A stretch of DNA of 64,000 bases from Puniceibacterium confluentis (GCF_007923445.1 NZ_VOJI01000001.1:248001-312000); one strand, 5' to 3'; shown: positions 17,304 to 27,401, numbered from the stretch's first letter. The notes: generated by a model from the sequence alone, not told the origin. Translations and numbers: made by a program.

Positions 17304-18542
17304 TCACGCCGCCTGCAACGCCGGGCCGCGCCGCTCGCGGATGGGAAGGTGCACGAGGGCACTCAGGGCGCCGACCGCAATCCCGATCCACCAGACGGCG
17401 TTGTAATCTCCGGTCAGGTCATACATCCGACCGCCGAGCCAGACGCCCATGAAACTGCCAAGCTGGTGTGAAAAGAAGACAATGCCATAGAGGGTGCCCA
17501 GATACCGCATCCCGAAGATCTGCCCGATAAGTCCGGCGGTCAGCGGCACGGTGGCCAGCCACAGCGCCCCCATCACGGTCGAGAAGACCAGGACCGAGAC
17601 CGGGGTGATCGGCAGCAGGATGAACAGCGCCCCGGCCAGGGTACGTCCGGTATAGATTCCAGCCAGCAGGTATTTCTTTGACCAGGTCTTTCCCAGCCAG
17701 CCGGCCAGCAGAGTGCCGCAGATATTGGCAAGACCGATGACCGAGATCGAGACCGCCCCCAGCGCCGAGGTTGTCGTGATTCCCAGCGAGGACAGGACTC
17801 CGCCGGGGGCGATCGGTCCACACAGCTCGGTGACAAATGCCGGGAAATGCGCGGTGATAAACCCAAGCTGGTAGCCGCAACTGAAAAAGCCGATGAAGAT
17901 CAGGGCAAAGGACGGATCGCGCAGGGCGCGGCCGAGGATACGGGTCAGGCTTTCTTCGAGCTCGAGCCGTGTCGCGACCGGCGCCCGCATCAGCGGCAGG
18001 GACAGCATCACCAGCAGGATGGCCGCAGCAAAGACCAGAAACACCGACTGCCAGGACAGAAACCCCAGCATCCACTCGGCCAGCGGCGCACCGAAGACCT
18101 GGCCGCCGCTGCCGGCGGCGGTGGCAATCGCCATGGACATCGAGCGGTTTTCATCCGAACTGGCCCGCCCGACCACCGCGAGGATGACGCCAAAGCCGGT
18201 GCCTGCGATCCCGAATCCGACAAGGATCTCGTAAAGCTGATGTGCCTCCGGGGTCACGGCGGCGCTGGACAGCACAAGGCCCGCGGCATAGACGGCGGCG
18301 CCCAGCAGGATCGTTTTGCGATCACCGATCTTTTCCGCCAGAGCGCCGAATATCGGTTGGCCCACGCCCCAGGCAAGGTTCTGGACGGCGATGGCAAAGC
18401 TGAATTCCGTGCGCAGCCAGCCAAACTCTGCGGCGATCGGGATCTGGAAAACACCGAAACTGGCACGGATCGCAAACGACACCAGGATGATCAGGCAGCC
18501 GACCAGCAGCACCGGGTTGAGTATCGAACTGCGCACTGTCAT
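17304..18542 (-). CDS. MFS transporter
   Basis: A 412-residue major facilitator superfamily permease with about 12 hydrophobic segments. The loop 2-3 signature is present as GALAEKIGDRKTILLG (about residues 67-82), and a matching one occurs in the second half (LAGWLGKTWSKKYLL). The subgroup resembles oxalate/monocarboxylate-type transporters (long loops absent, YNAVWW near the end), but the substrate is not certain. GGAG precedes the ATG at 18542; the longer open frame upstream has no coding character. It converges on the HAD gene. Confidence 0.88.
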   Translation of the reverse strand: MTVRSSILNPVLLVGCLIILVSFAIRASFGVFQIPIAAEFGWLRTEFSFAIAVQNLAWGVGQPIFGALAEKIGDRKTILLGAAVYAAGLVLSSAAVTPEAHQLYEILVGFGIAGTGFGVILAVVGRASSDENRSMSMAIATAAGSGGQVFGAPLAEWMLGFLSWQSVFLVFAAAILLVMLSLPLMRAPVATRLELEESLTRILGRALRDPSFALIFIGFFSCGYQLGFITAHFPAFVTELCGPIAPGGVLSSLGITTTSALGAVSISVIGLANICGTLLAGWLGKTWSKKYLLAGIYTGRTLAGALFILLPITPVSVLVFSTVMGALWLATVPLTAGLIGQIFGMRYLGTLYGIVFFSHQLGSFMGVWLGGRMYDLTGDYNAVWWIGIAVGALSALVHLPIRERRGPALQAA

Positions 18543-18783
18543 GGTCACTCCGTTTTCGCGGACCTTATGCCTTGGCGGGGACACGTCAATTCGGAACTTG
18601 TGCGAAATCGCATCAGCATTGCCGATATGACGCCACCGCAGGACGGAATATCCAACCGAAATGTGCTGATGCAAGTGCGGCACCCGCCCGGCCTCGGCGG
18701 CATTTCGTGGAAAACATGCAACGGCGGCAACGCGCCGTGCGGCGGGGCTACACAACTCCGGTCCGTCAGAGTATGCGGGGCGC

Positions 18784-19839
18784 ATGGTCAGCGTGGCAGA
18801 ACTTTATGAACAGCGGGTCGCCGAAGGGCGGCTGGAACGGGACGCCGCGCAGGAAGCGGCGTTGCCTGAATTCGAACGAATCCGGGCGGCCCTGGCGGTG
18901 CCGGTGAAGAAGGGTCTGTTCCGCAAGCCCCCCGAACCGCCGAAGGGACTTTATCTTTGGGGTGGGGTCGGGCGCGGCAAGTCGATGCTGATGGACCTGT
19001 TCGTCGAAACCGTCGATGTGCCCGCACGCAGGGTGCATTTCCACGCATTTATGCAAGAGATGCACGCCCAGATGCATGCCGAGCGCAAAAAGGGCACGGA
19101 GGATGTCATCAAGCCTGTGGCCCGACGGGTTGCCGAAGAATTGCGGCTGCTGGCCTTTGATGAAATGCAGATCACGGACATCACCGATGCGATGATTGTC
19201 GGGCGCCTGTTCGAGCAGTTGTTCGCGGCGGGGTGCGTGGTTGTGACCACGTCGAACAGGATCCCGGACGACCTGTACAAGAACGGGCTGAACCGACAGC
19301 TTTTCCTGCCGTTCATCGAGTTGCTCAAGCAAAAGATGGTGGTGCAGGAACTGGCCTCTCCCAAGGACCACCGGCAGGATCGGCTGGCTGGGGCGCAGGT
19401 GTATTTTACACCCAACGGCCCCGAAGCCAGGGCCGAGATCGAGCGGATCTGGCTGGAACTGTCCGGCGGGAAAGAAGAACCTCTGGTGCTGCATGTGCAG
19501 GGCCGCGAAGTTGAATTGCCGCGGTTCTCCAACGCGGTGGCCCGCACCGGCTTTTACCAGCTTTGCGGCAGGCCACTGGGGGCCGCGGACTATCTGAAGC
19601 TTGCCGAAACGGTGAGGGTGCTGATCATCGAGGATATTCCGTCGCTGGGTCGGTCGAATTTCAACGAGGCCAAACGGTTTGTGACACTTGTCGATGCGCT
19701 TTACGAGGCGAAGGTGCGTCTGATCGTGAGCGCGGCGGCCAAACCGGAGATGCTGTACGTGGAAGGTGTCGGTGCGTTCGAGTTTGATCGGACGGCCAGC
19801 CGCCTCCGAGAGATGCAGGCCGAAGGCTGGGGGCAGTGA
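18784..19839 (+). CDS. zapE: Cell division protein ZapE (AFG1-like ATPase)
   Basis: ZapE is an AAA-type ATPase that binds FtsZ during constriction in enterobacteria; the family also includes mitochondrial AFG1. The 351-residue protein has Walker A GGVGRGKS (about 59-66), Walker B LLAFDEMQ (about 121-128) and the sensor segment VVVTTSNRIPDDLY. The FNEAKRFVTLVDALYE segment near the end is characteristic. It is divergent from the MFS gene with about 240 bp between them. Alphaproteobacteria often have it next to mdh, which is not seen here. Confidence 0.93.
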   Translation: MVSVAELYEQRVAEGRLERDAAQEAALPEFERIRAALAVPVKKGLFRKPPEPPKGLYLWGGVGRGKSMLMDLFVETVDVPARRVHFHAFMQEMHAQMHAERKKGTEDVIKPVARRVAEELRLLAFDEMQITDITDAMIVGRLFEQLFAAGCVVVTTSNRIPDDLYKNGLNRQLFLPFIELLKQKMVVQELASPKDHRQDRLAGAQVYFTPNGPEARAEIERIWLELSGGKEEPLVLHVQGREVELPRFSNAVARTGFYQLCGRPLGAADYLKLAETVRVLIIEDIPSLGRSNFNEAKRFVTLVDALYEAKVRLIVSAAAKPEMLYVEGVGAFEFDRTASRLREMQAEGWGQ

Positions 19840-20215
19840 CGCCACGATGATTAGGGGCCCCGAAGGGCCCCTGGAACTGCTCTTTTTTTGGACTTGCCTG
19901 TCGATGGTGCCGGTTCGGAGCGCCGCGAAGTGCGGCAGTCCGGAAATTCCTGAATTTAGGTGAAACAGTCCCAGGCAGCCAGAAATGCGAGTCTGGCAGT
20001 TGCGATTGCTGTCCCCCTGTCGGCGCCTTTTTCGGGTTCTGAAGCGACCCGGCTGCACGGTGATAGGGAATCATAGGCCGACTCAACCGCGTCCGTCAAC
20101 ATTTAGTCGAACGATCAATATTTATGGGAAAGTGCCGCGTGGCGTGGCACGTCTTGTATTTTTCGCAAGCTCCTGAAGACGCATGCAAACTGTCAATAAC
20201 CGCGGGAAGGGTAAT
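19840..20215. other. Intergenic region after zapE
   Basis: This 376-bp gap lies between the convergent ends of zapE and the LysM gene. It contains the hairpin at 19853-19872. The remainder is comparatively AT-rich towards 20100-20160. I see no gene or structured RNA. Confidence 0.4.
19853..19890 (+). terminator. Possible terminator of zapE
   Basis: A perfect 8-bp stem, AGGGGCCC with GGGCCCCT around CGAA (19853-19872), is followed after about 10 nt by a run of T (19883-19889). The gap between stem and T-run is longer than in a classical terminator. Confidence 0.45.
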
Positions 20216-20770
20216 TTATCGGAGCGGAAGTTTCAGCACCTGTCCTGCCCGCAGATCGTCCGGTCCGGCAAGGACATGCTGGTTTGCGGCGAACAGTGGC
20301 CCGGACATGTTCACGTCGTCATAGAGCGCCTGTGCGATGCTGACGAGGGTGTCACCCGGGCGGACGATGTACTCGGCGGGGTTGCGGATCGCCGGGGTCT
20401 GTTGGACCTCCAGCGATTTTCGGACAATGCTGTGCAGCAGGCTTCCGGGCTGTCCGGGAGCCCGGCTGCGGCCGGTGGCGGCATTGAGACGCGCAATGCT
20501 GTCCCACGTCAGCCTGCGCAGATCCGGTGCAGCGGCGGGACTGTGAGTGTCCATGACCCGTCTGGGGTCACCTGGCGGCTGCTCTTGCGGCGTGGGGGTC
20601 ACTTCGGGCTCTGCGGTGTCAAAGGCACCGGTGAGCTGCGGCGCGCCGCGGCTGACTTCGGGTGGATTGTCGCTGTAGCCGCCGCGCTTCACGGCGGCCC
20701 CCGGCTGAAACACCAGCAACAGCAGCGTGACCGCGACGAAGCCGCCGAAAAAAAGCACCAGTCTGATCAT
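20216..20770 (-). CDS. Membrane-anchored LysM-domain protein
   Basis: A 184-residue protein with an N-terminal membrane anchor (about 3-22), a low-complexity Pro-rich linker, and one C-terminal LysM domain (about 130-184, YIVRPGDTLVSIAQALYDD). LysM binds peptidoglycan, so it probably sits in the periplasm against the wall. It is 35 bp downstream of the rhodanese-like gene and likely cotranscribed. The start ATG at 20770 directly precedes the hydrophobic anchor. Confidence 0.85.
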   Translation of the reverse strand: MIRLVLFFGGFVAVTLLLLVFQPGAAVKRGGYSDNPPEVSRGAPQLTGAFDTAEPEVTPTPQEQPPGDPRRVMDTHSPAAAPDLRRLTWDSIARLNAATGRSRAPGQPGSLLHSIVRKSLEVQQTPAIRNPAEYIVRPGDTLVSIAQALYDDVNMSGPLFAANQHVLAGPDDLRAGQVLKLPLR

Positions 20771-20805
20771 CGCCGCGCAGCGTCCGGCTTGGTAAGGCGC
20801 ATGAG

Positions 20806-21396
20806 CTATCCTTCCCCCTGGGTGGAACTGAGGCCAAGCGCCGTCCATCCCGACACCCCGGCGCGGTAGAACCGCAGCTTCTCGGCAGGGTAGCCCGCAA
20901 TCAGCAAGGCACGCAGCCCATCCACCGCGCGTGGATCACCTGCATCCTGGGCGAACAGGACCAGGGTGTACGCGGTCGAGAAATCGCCCGCAGTCGCGCC
21001 CAGAGCCCCCAGCAGATCGTCGCGATAGGGGTTGTCGGACCGCAGTGTCAGCTCTGGCACATTGACAGCACCGGGAAGGGTTTCTGCGCTGAACTGTTCC
21101 GGGGCACGGGTGTCGATCAGCAATCCCGTACCGTCGGCCGCAGACCCGGTCAGGAAATCAATCAGTTCCAACTCGCCCAAAGTGTCGATTCCAGCCGCCG
21201 CAGAGTGTGGCTGCACACAGGACTGCGGGCAGGCCGCACCGCTGCGTGTTATGACAATGTCCGTGCCGTGCAAACTAAGGGTCACGGCGCCGAGTTCCGG
21301 CGTGATGCGGCTGTCCTGGGCTGCTGCCGGAACCGCCGTACTCAAGGCGGCCATGCACAGAGCGACCAAAAGGGGCGAACGCACACACCAAAACAT
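20806..21396 (-). CDS. Periplasmic rhodanese-like protein lacking the active-site cysteine
   Basis: A 196-residue protein with a signal peptide (about 1-26, cleavage after AAA). Residues 90-190 form a rhodanese-like domain: LLIDTRAPEQF and LPGAVNVPE are typical, but the active loop reads LFAQDAGDPRA, with Ala where the catalytic Cys should be. A separate CPQSC pair lies at 56-60, before the domain, and might form a disulfide. AGGT precedes the ATG at 21396. It is the first gene of a pair with the LysM protein. Sulfurtransferase activity is unlikely. Confidence 0.8.
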   Translation of the reverse strand: MFWCVRSPLLVALCMAALSTAVPAAAQDSRITPELGAVTLSLHGTDIVITRSGAACPQSCVQPHSAAAGIDTLGELELIDFLTGSAADGTGLLIDTRAPEQFSAETLPGAVNVPELTLRSDNPYRDDLLGALGATAGDFSTAYTLVLFAQDAGDPRAVDGLRALLIAGYPAEKLRFYRAGVSGWTALGLSSTQGEG

Positions 21397-21624
21397 CGCA
21401 ACACCTACAACACACCTGAAGGACTTCAGTCCAAAGACAACGATCAAAATATAGAGCGGATGGGTCCAATCCGTCAACATCCTGAGGTGTGGTCGAAGTG
21501 TGGTAGGTTTCAGGGCGTAAGATCTGTGGATGGGTAGGGGCGCGTGTCGGCTTTGGATCCGGCTATGCCTTCCGACGGCGCGGGGCGGCCAAACCAGCAA
21601 ACATGCCCGGAGGCGTTCGAAGAG

Positions 21625-22899
21625 TCAGCCGTTGCTGCGCAGAATATGCCCGGCAAGATAGAGCGAGCCACAGATCAGAATGCGCGGCGCCGGGTCCAGA
21701 CCGGCGATGACGCGCAGGGCATCGGCGACGGAGTCGGCAGTGCGGGCGGTGTGTCCCGCCTTCGCCGCTATGGTTGCGGTGGCGTCGGCGGGCAGCGTGT
21801 TGATTTCGTCCGGAATCGAGACCGCTGTCAGGGTGTCGGCCAGACCGGCAAGGGGCGCGAGGTAGCCATGCACATCCTTGGTGTTCAGCATGCCGCAGAC
21901 AATATGCGTCGGGCGTTTCGGCAGGCTGGCAAGGTGCTCGGCCAGCGCCGCGCCGGCTGCCGGATTGTGCCCGCCGTCCAGCCAGAGCTCGGCCTGCGGC
22001 ACGATGTCGAACAGCGGGCCGGTGCGCAGCCGCTGCATGCGGGCGGGCCAGAAGGCGGAGGTCACCGCAGCTTCGCAGGCGGCATCACCGGCCTTCAGAA
22101 AGCGCAGGGCGGCCAGGGCGGCACCGGCATTCATGACCTGATGCCGGCCGGGCAGGTTCGGCAAAGGCAGATCCAGCAGTCCGGACTCATCCTGGTAGAC
22201 AAGACGGCCGTGTTCTGTGCCGACATGCCACTGCTGACCGTAGGCCAGAAGCGGGGCGCCCAGCCGGGCGGCGGTCGCTTCGATCACCTCCATTGCGGCG
22301 CCGTCCTGTGGTCCGACCACACAGGGCACATGCCGCTTGAGGATACCGGCCTTTTCGGTGGCGATCTTGGCCAGGGTGTCGCCCAGATAGCTTTCGTGGT
22401 CCATGGAAACCGGGGTCAGGATGGTCAACGCCGGCGTGGTAACGACATTGGTTGCATCCAGTCGGCCCCCAAGGCCGGTTTCGAGCAAGGTGAAATCGGC
22501 CGGGGTGCGGGCAAAGGCCAGCAGGGCGGCACAGGTCGTGATCTCGAAATAGGTGATCGGGTCGCTGCCATTCGCGGCGTGGCATTCGTCGAGCACCGCG
22601 GCGAGGTGTTCTTCGCTGATGAGTTCTCCGGCCAGACGGATACGTTCGTGAAAGCGGGCGAGGTGGGGTGAGGTATAGGCGTGCACACGCTTGCCCCAGG
22701 CTTCCAGCCCGGCGCGGATCATCGCCTGGGTCGATCCCTTGCCATTGGTTCCGGCCAGGTGGATCACCGGCGGCAGGTCACGTTCGGGATGATCAAGAGT
22801 GTCGAGCAGCCGCCAGACCCGGTCAAGGGTCAGATCAATGATCTTGGGATGCAGTGACATCATCCGTGTCAGGATGTGGTCCGATGTCTGGACACTCAT
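21625..22899 (-). CDS. folC: Bifunctional folylpolyglutamate synthase/dihydrofolate synthase
   Basis: FolC adds L-glutamate to dihydropteroate and then further glutamates to tetrahydrofolate, using ATP. The 424-residue Mur-ligase-like protein has the P-loop HLAGTNGKGS (about 46-55), the family motif LLETGLGGRLDATNV and the DHESYLGDT segment. It overlaps accD by 4 bp (ATGA), the usual accD-folC arrangement. It ends about 230 bp from the start of the rhodanese gene. Confidence 0.96.
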   Translation of the reverse strand: MSVQTSDHILTRMMSLHPKIIDLTLDRVWRLLDTLDHPERDLPPVIHLAGTNGKGSTQAMIRAGLEAWGKRVHAYTSPHLARFHERIRLAGELISEEHLAAVLDECHAANGSDPITYFEITTCAALLAFARTPADFTLLETGLGGRLDATNVVTTPALTILTPVSMDHESYLGDTLAKIATEKAGILKRHVPCVVGPQDGAAMEVIEATAARLGAPLLAYGQQWHVGTEHGRLVYQDESGLLDLPLPNLPGRHQVMNAGAALAALRFLKAGDAACEAAVTSAFWPARMQRLRTGPLFDIVPQAELWLDGGHNPAAGAALAEHLASLPKRPTHIVCGMLNTKDVHGYLAPLAGLADTLTAVSIPDEINTLPADATATIAAKAGHTARTADSVADALRVIAGLDPAPRILICGSLYLAGHILRSNG

Positions 22900-23849
22900 T
22901 TCCGGGACGGCTGCTCTTCGGTCCGGGTCGGCGCCTTGGCAGGGTCAGGTGCCGAGGCGGCCATGTCGTCCGGTGCGGCAAGGTGACCCTTCACCGGCGG
23001 CGGCAGACGCATGAGCATGCGCGTGATCGAAATCAGCTCGTCGCGCATCTTGCGGCGGTCGGTGACGCGGTCGAGCATGCCATGCTCAAGCAGGTATTCG
23101 GCGCGCTGGAAGCCTTCGGGCAGTTTTTCGCGGATGGTCTGTTCGATCACCCTTGGGCCGGCAAAGCAGATCAGGGCGTTGGGTTCCGCAATCTGAACAT
23201 CGCCGAGCATGGCATAGGACGCTGTGACGCCACCTGTGGTCGGATGGGTCAGCACAACGATATAGGGCAGATTCGCTTCGCGCAGCATCTGGACCGCGAC
23301 CGTCGTGCGCGGCATCTGCATCAGGCTCAGGATGCCCTCCTGCATGCGGGCGCCGCCGGCTGCTGCAAAAAGGATCAGCGGACGCTTGAGCCGCACCGCT
23401 TCCTGCGCGGCTTTCACGATTGCGTTGCCGACATACATCCCCATGGAACCGCCCATGAAGCTGAAGTCCTGCGCCGCGGCAACAATCGGGGTCTGCCCGA
23501 TTTCGCCAAGAGCGACCAGCATCGCCTCCTTTTCACCGGTGGATTTTTGCGCCGCGCGCATCCGGTCGGGGTATTTCTTCTGGTCCCTGAACTGCAGCGG
23601 ATCCGGAATCGGGTCGGGCACCGCCACGTCGGCGAAATTGCCGGCATCGAACAGCGCGGCAAAGCGCTCGCGCGGGGTGATCGCCATATGGTGGTTGCAG
23701 TTGCTGCAGACATTCAGGCTGTCGGACAACTCGCGGTGGAACAACATGGTGCCGCAGTCGTCACATTTGGTCCAAAGGTTTTCCGGCACTTCGCGCCGCG
23801 AGAAGATCGAGTTGATCCGCGGGCGGACGTAGTTGGCGATCCAGTTCAT
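22896..23849 (-). CDS. accD: Acetyl-CoA carboxylase carboxyltransferase subunit beta
   Basis: AccD, with AccA, transfers the carboxyl group from carboxybiotin to acetyl-CoA in fatty-acid synthesis. The 317-residue protein has an N-terminal zinc ribbon with Cys29, Cys32, Cys48 and Cys51 (CDDC and CSNC). A crotonase-like domain follows, with FMGGSMGMYVGN, AAGGARMQEG and HPTTGGVTASYAMLGD. The start at 23849 follows only a weak GGGG. The open frame continues upstream through repeat element B, but that part is not coding. It is translationally coupled to folC. Confidence 0.96.
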   Translation of the reverse strand: MNWIANYVRPRINSIFSRREVPENLWTKCDDCGTMLFHRELSDSLNVCSNCNHHMAITPRERFAALFDAGNFADVAVPDPIPDPLQFRDQKKYPDRMRAAQKSTGEKEAMLVALGEIGQTPIVAAAQDFSFMGGSMGMYVGNAIVKAAQEAVRLKRPLILFAAAGGARMQEGILSLMQMPRTTVAVQMLREANLPYIVVLTHPTTGGVTASYAMLGDVQIAEPNALICFAGPRVIEQTIREKLPEGFQRAEYLLEHGMLDRVTDRRKMRDELISITRMLMRLPPPVKGHLAAPDDMAASAPDPAKAPTRTEEQPSRK

Positions 23850-23938
23850 GACTAGCGGTACCCCAGGGCGTCGTTGCTCGAGGTGATTTAAGCCTGCGGC
23901 CGGGGAATTGCAATGCAGCTGGCCGGGCGGGGACCGCG

Positions 23939-23985
23939 CAAAACTTTTCGGAAAAGTTTTGACAAGAGTTTTCAGAAAACTCTTG
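23939..23985 (+). repeat. Intergenic double-hairpin element, copy B
   Basis: Both hairpins are perfect: CAAAACTTTT-CGG-AAAAGTTTTG (23939-23961) and CAAGAGTTTT-CAG-AAAACTCTTG (23963-23985). The element lies in the divergent region between accD and ilvD. Confidence 0.88.
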
Positions 23986-24083
23986 GGCGACGCCCCGAAG
24001 CACGGATTCTTGCGATCTTTCTTGTAGTGATGAGGGCGCTTGGGTATGCGGGGATGCAACTGCGTATTCCAGGGGGGCCAGCC

Positions 24084-25847
24084 ATGCTCAAGCGTCCGTT
24101 CGACAAATCCAAATTGCCCAGCCGCCACGTGACCGAAGGCGCTGCCCGCGCTCCGCACAGGTCCTATTATTATGCGATGGGCATGTCCGAGGCAGAGATT
24201 CACCAGCCATTGGTGGGCGTCGCCACCTGCTGGAACGAGGCAGCGCCCTGCAACATTTCACTGAACCGTCAGGCACAGGCGGTGAAGTTGGGGGTGAAGG
24301 AAGGATCCGGCACGCCGCGCGAATTTACGACCATCACCGTCACCGACGGAATTGCCATGGGCCACGAAGGGATGCGGTCCTCGCTCGCCAGCCGCGAAGC
24401 CATTGCGGATTCGGTGGAACTGACCATGCGCGGGCACTGCTATGACGCATTGGTCGGGTTGGCGGGATGCGACAAATCCCTGCCGGGCATGATGATGGCG
24501 ATGGTGCGGCTGAACGTGCCGTCCGTCTTTGTCTATGGCGGCTCGATCCTGCCGGGCAAGGTGCCTGCCGGGGCCGATGTCCCGGCGGATTTTGCATCGC
24601 GGGATCTGACGGTTCAGGACATGTTCGAAGCCGTCGGGCGGCATCAGAACGGTACGTTGAGTGATGCGGCGCTGGAAATTCTGGAACGGGTGGCCTGCCC
24701 ATCGGCCGGGGCCTGCGGCGGCCAGTTCACAGCCAACACCATGGCCTGCGTGTCAGAAGCCATCGGTCTGGCGCTGATGAACTCCTCGGGGGCACCGGCC
24801 CCTTATGAAAGCCGCGATCAGTATGGCACCGCCTCGGGCATCGCCGTGATGAACCTGCTCGAGAAGAATATCCGCGCCCGGGATGTCGTGACGCTGAAGT
24901 CGCTGCAGAACGCCGCGCGGGTTGTGGCCTGCACCGGCGGCTCGACCAATGCCGGCCTGCACCTGCCGGCCATCGCACATGAGGCAGGCATCGACTTTTT
25001 CCTTGAGGATGTCTGCGAGATCTTCCGCGACACCCCCTATTTCGTCGATCTCAAGCCCGGAGGCCAGTTTGTCGCCAAGGACCTGTACGAGGCCGGCGGC
25101 GTGCCCGTGGTGATGAAGGAATTGCGCAAGGCGGGTCTGTTGCATGAGGATTGCATGACCGCATCGGGTTATTCCCTGGGGGAAGAGCTGGACAAGATCA
25201 AGGGTGAGGCGGACGGCCGTGTGATCCATACAGTGGCCAACCCCATCACCAAGACCGGCGGCGTCGTCGGCCTCAAGGGCAATCTTGCCCCCGGCGGGGC
25301 GATTGTCAAGGTTGCCGGCATGACCCCTGAAGAACAGGTTTTCAGCGGTCCGGCCCGGGTGTTCGAATGCGAGGAAGACGCCTTTGAAGCCGTCAAGGCG
25401 CGGGTCTACAAGGAAGGCGAGGTGCTGGTGATCCGCAACGAGGGACCGCGTGGCGGGCCCGGCATGCGCGAGATGCTGGCGACCACCGCAGCCCTGTCGG
25501 GGCAGGGAATGGGCAAGAAGGTGGCGCTGATCACCGACGGGCGGTTCTCGGGCGCGACCCGGGGGTTCTGTGTCGGCCATGTCGGACCCGAAGCGGCGCT
25601 GGGCGGGCCGATCGGCCTGCTGCAGGATGGCGACATCATCACCCTGAACGCGGTGAGCGGCGAATTGTCGGTCAATCTGACCGACGAAGAACTGGCTGAA
25701 CGCCGGAAAGCCTGGGCCGGACCGCGCGACACCATCTACGCCAGTGGCGCGCTCTGGAAATACGCGCAGCTTGTGGGCGAAACCTACAAAGGTGCCGTGA
25801 CCCATCCCGGGGCGGAAGCGGAAAAACACACCTACATGGACCTCTGA
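24084..25847 (+). CDS. ilvD: Dihydroxy-acid dehydratase
   Basis: IlvD dehydrates 2,3-dihydroxy-isovalerate and -methylvalerate in branched-chain amino acid synthesis and needs an iron-sulfur cluster. The 587-residue protein has the cluster cysteines at 56 (APCN), 129 (GCDKSLPG) and about 201 (SAGACGGQ). The C-terminal half has the swivelling domain with [21 protein letters not shown] precedes the ATG at 24084. A longer open frame begins within repeat B but is not coding. A lipoprotein gene follows 5 bp later. Confidence 0.96.
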   Translation: MLKRPFDKSKLPSRHVTEGAARAPHRSYYYAMGMSEAEIHQPLVGVATCWNEAAPCNISLNRQAQAVKLGVKEGSGTPREFTTITVTDGIAMGHEGMRSSLASREAIADSVELTMRGHCYDALVGLAGCDKSLPGMMMAMVRLNVPSVFVYGGSILPGKVPAGADVPADFASRDLTVQDMFEAVGRHQNGTLSDAALEILERVACPSAGACGGQFTANTMACVSEAIGLALMNSSGAPAPYESRDQYGTASGIAVMNLLEKNIRARDVVTLKSLQNAARVVACTGGSTNAGLHLPAIAHEAGIDFFLEDVCEIFRDTPYFVDLKPGGQFVAKDLYEAGGVPVVMKELRKAGLLHEDCMTASGYSLGEELDKIKGEADGRVIHTVANPITKTGGVVGLKGNLAPGGAIVKVAGMTPEEQVFSGPARVFECEEDAFEAVKARVYKEGEVLVIRNEGPRGGPGMREMLATTAALSGQGMGKKVALITDGRFSGATRGFCVGHVGPEAALGGPIGLLQDGDIITLNAVSGELSVNLTDEELAERRKAWAGPRDTIYASGALWKYAQLVGETYKGAVTHPGAEAEKHTYMDL

Positions 25848-25852
25848 CGGCG

Positions 25853-26476
25853 ATGCGCGCGGTCCTTGCCATTGCCGTTCTGACCAGCCTCTGGGTGGCG
25901 GGCTGTTCTGCTGGCGTTCCCAGTGACACCGGCGCCTCTGGTGGCGCCCTGCGCGGTTTCCTGGGGAAGGGGACATCCTCTCTTCCCCTGAGCCGGGCGT
26001 CGCTGGCGGGTGGCGATGTGCGCCTGTCCGGGCCCGCCGGGTATTGTATCGACCCCGAGACCCTTCAGGTCGGGTCCAGCCAAAGCTTTGCCCTGCTCGC
26101 GAGTTGCCGCATCCTGTCGGACGGCGCAGGTGGGCCCGATGTGGAACCGGTGTTGATTTCTGTCACCGTGGGCGCACGCGGTTCCGGCATTGATCTGCCC
26201 GAGCCAAAGACGCTGGCGGAGGTTGCGCATGCACCGCTGCTCGAAGGGCATGTCCGCGAAGGACTTTCGCTGGCATTGCTGGCACGGGGCGGCGATTCCG
26301 CTTTTGACGGCGGCGATCCGCGCTACTGGCGCGGGGCGTTTGTGCAGGGCGGCCGACTGATCGGACTGGCGCTGTACGTGCCACGGGGAAGCACGGTCCT
26401 GCCCCAGCGTGGTGCGGACATGTTGCAGTCTCTGAGTGCACAGGTGCGCAGCGACAGTCCGAAACCGTCCCGCTAG
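25853..26476 (+). CDS. Putative lipoprotein, 207 aa
   Basis: The protein begins with a lipoprotein signal peptide; Cys18 in the lipobox VAGC would be lipidated. The following ~30 residues are Gly/Ser-rich linker. The remaining part contains two cysteines (YCIDPE at about 64 and SCRIL at about 84) that may form a disulfide. I recognise no domain; similar lipoproteins occur in other Rhodobacterales from memory. It starts 5 bp after ilvD and is probably cotranscribed, although a functional link is not evident. Confidence 0.75.
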   Translation: MRAVLAIAVLTSLWVAGCSAGVPSDTGASGGALRGFLGKGTSSLPLSRASLAGGDVRLSGPAGYCIDPETLQVGSSQSFALLASCRILSDGAGGPDVEPVLISVTVGARGSGIDLPEPKTLAEVAHAPLLEGHVREGLSLALLARGGDSAFDGGDPRYWRGAFVQGGRLIGLALYVPRGSTVLPQRGADMLQSLSAQVRSDSPKPSR

Positions 26477-26560
26477 GCGCGGGAAATGGCATGAGTCGTT
26501 TATTCGTACGAAAGAATTTGCCATAAGACTGGAAACCGCCCGGAAGCGAGAGGCGGTCGG

Positions 26561-27352
26561 ATGGTAAAGGGGCGTAGTGTGGCGGGGCAGGGCAACGGGC
26601 TGATGGACCGGCTGATCCAGCGGGGCGCGTTGCGCCGCTGGGCCTGTGCCGCGCGGGGGGCAGCCGCGATGGACCTGCACCAGCTGCGACAGCAGCGGCT
26701 GCGCGCACGGCGGCTCAAACAGCATCTCGATGCGTTGATTCATGTCGCCGAGGCCCGTCTGGCGCTGCCGATGGTGGGCAATCAGGCCTTTCCCAAACCG
26801 CACGATGCCGACTGGTCGTGGCGGCCCGAACTGTGGTGCGGGCCTCTGGCCGTGCCGGGGCTGTCCTCTGTCCCTTCCAAGGCGGCTCTGGGCAACGAGG
26901 TGACCCTGTTTCACGACTGCGCCTATTCCGAACTGTGCCTGCGCCAGTTGCGCAACACGCGTGAGGCGGATCTGGCGGCCTACGGGCTGCGGATGGATGT
27001 GTTCCGTTTCGACGGTTCGTACCTGTCGCTTGCCGTGGATCTGCCCGAACCGGCATCGCGCGGGCTGAAGCGGCGGCATCTGATCCGGGTCGAGACAATC
27101 GTCGAGATGGAAAAGCCGATCGAGATTTTTGCGCGGCTGAACATCCGCCACGGGCCCAATACCGAACAGATCGTACGCGAACTGCCGCTGCACGAAGAGG
27201 AGATCCGGGTCGAGTTCGATCTGGCCTACACCAAGCTGAACGAAAAGCGGGTCGAACGCATGTGGCTGGACCTGATCTTCGAGAGCCCGCAGATGAATCA
27301 GGTTGTGTTGCGGGACCTGACCTTTAGCCGCCGCCCGCGGGCTGAGTTGTGA
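26561..27352 (+). CDS. Conserved Rhodobacterales protein of unknown function (DUF6478-like)
   Basis: A 263-residue soluble protein. A basic helical N-terminus (about 1-60, rich in Arg, Gln, Leu) is followed by a mixed alpha/beta region with well-conserved-looking blocks such as WSWRPELWCGPLAVPG (about 84-99), FHDCAYSELCLRQLRNT and IFARLNIRHGPNTEQI. The family name is from memory and unverified. No catalytic motif is recognisable. It precedes another hypothetical gene 49 bp downstream on the same strand; both may form a unit. Confidence 0.75.
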   Translation: MVKGRSVAGQGNGLMDRLIQRGALRRWACAARGAAAMDLHQLRQQRLRARRLKQHLDALIHVAEARLALPMVGNQAFPKPHDADWSWRPELWCGPLAVPGLSSVPSKAALGNEVTLFHDCAYSELCLRQLRNTREADLAAYGLRMDVFRFDGSYLSLAVDLPEPASRGLKRRHLIRVETIVEMEKPIEIFARLNIRHGPNTEQIVRELPLHEEEIRVEFDLAYTKLNEKRVERMWLDLIFESPQMNQVVLRDLTFSRRPRAEL

Positions 27353-27401
27353 ACGGGTTCCGTGACAGGGACCTGTTCAGACAGGGCAATGGGGACGAAA
27401 C

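Noticed and set aside
23913-24083. N-terminal extension of ilvD through repeat element B
   Set aside because: The extra residues are translated from the hairpins and a good ribosome binding site precedes the ATG at 24084.
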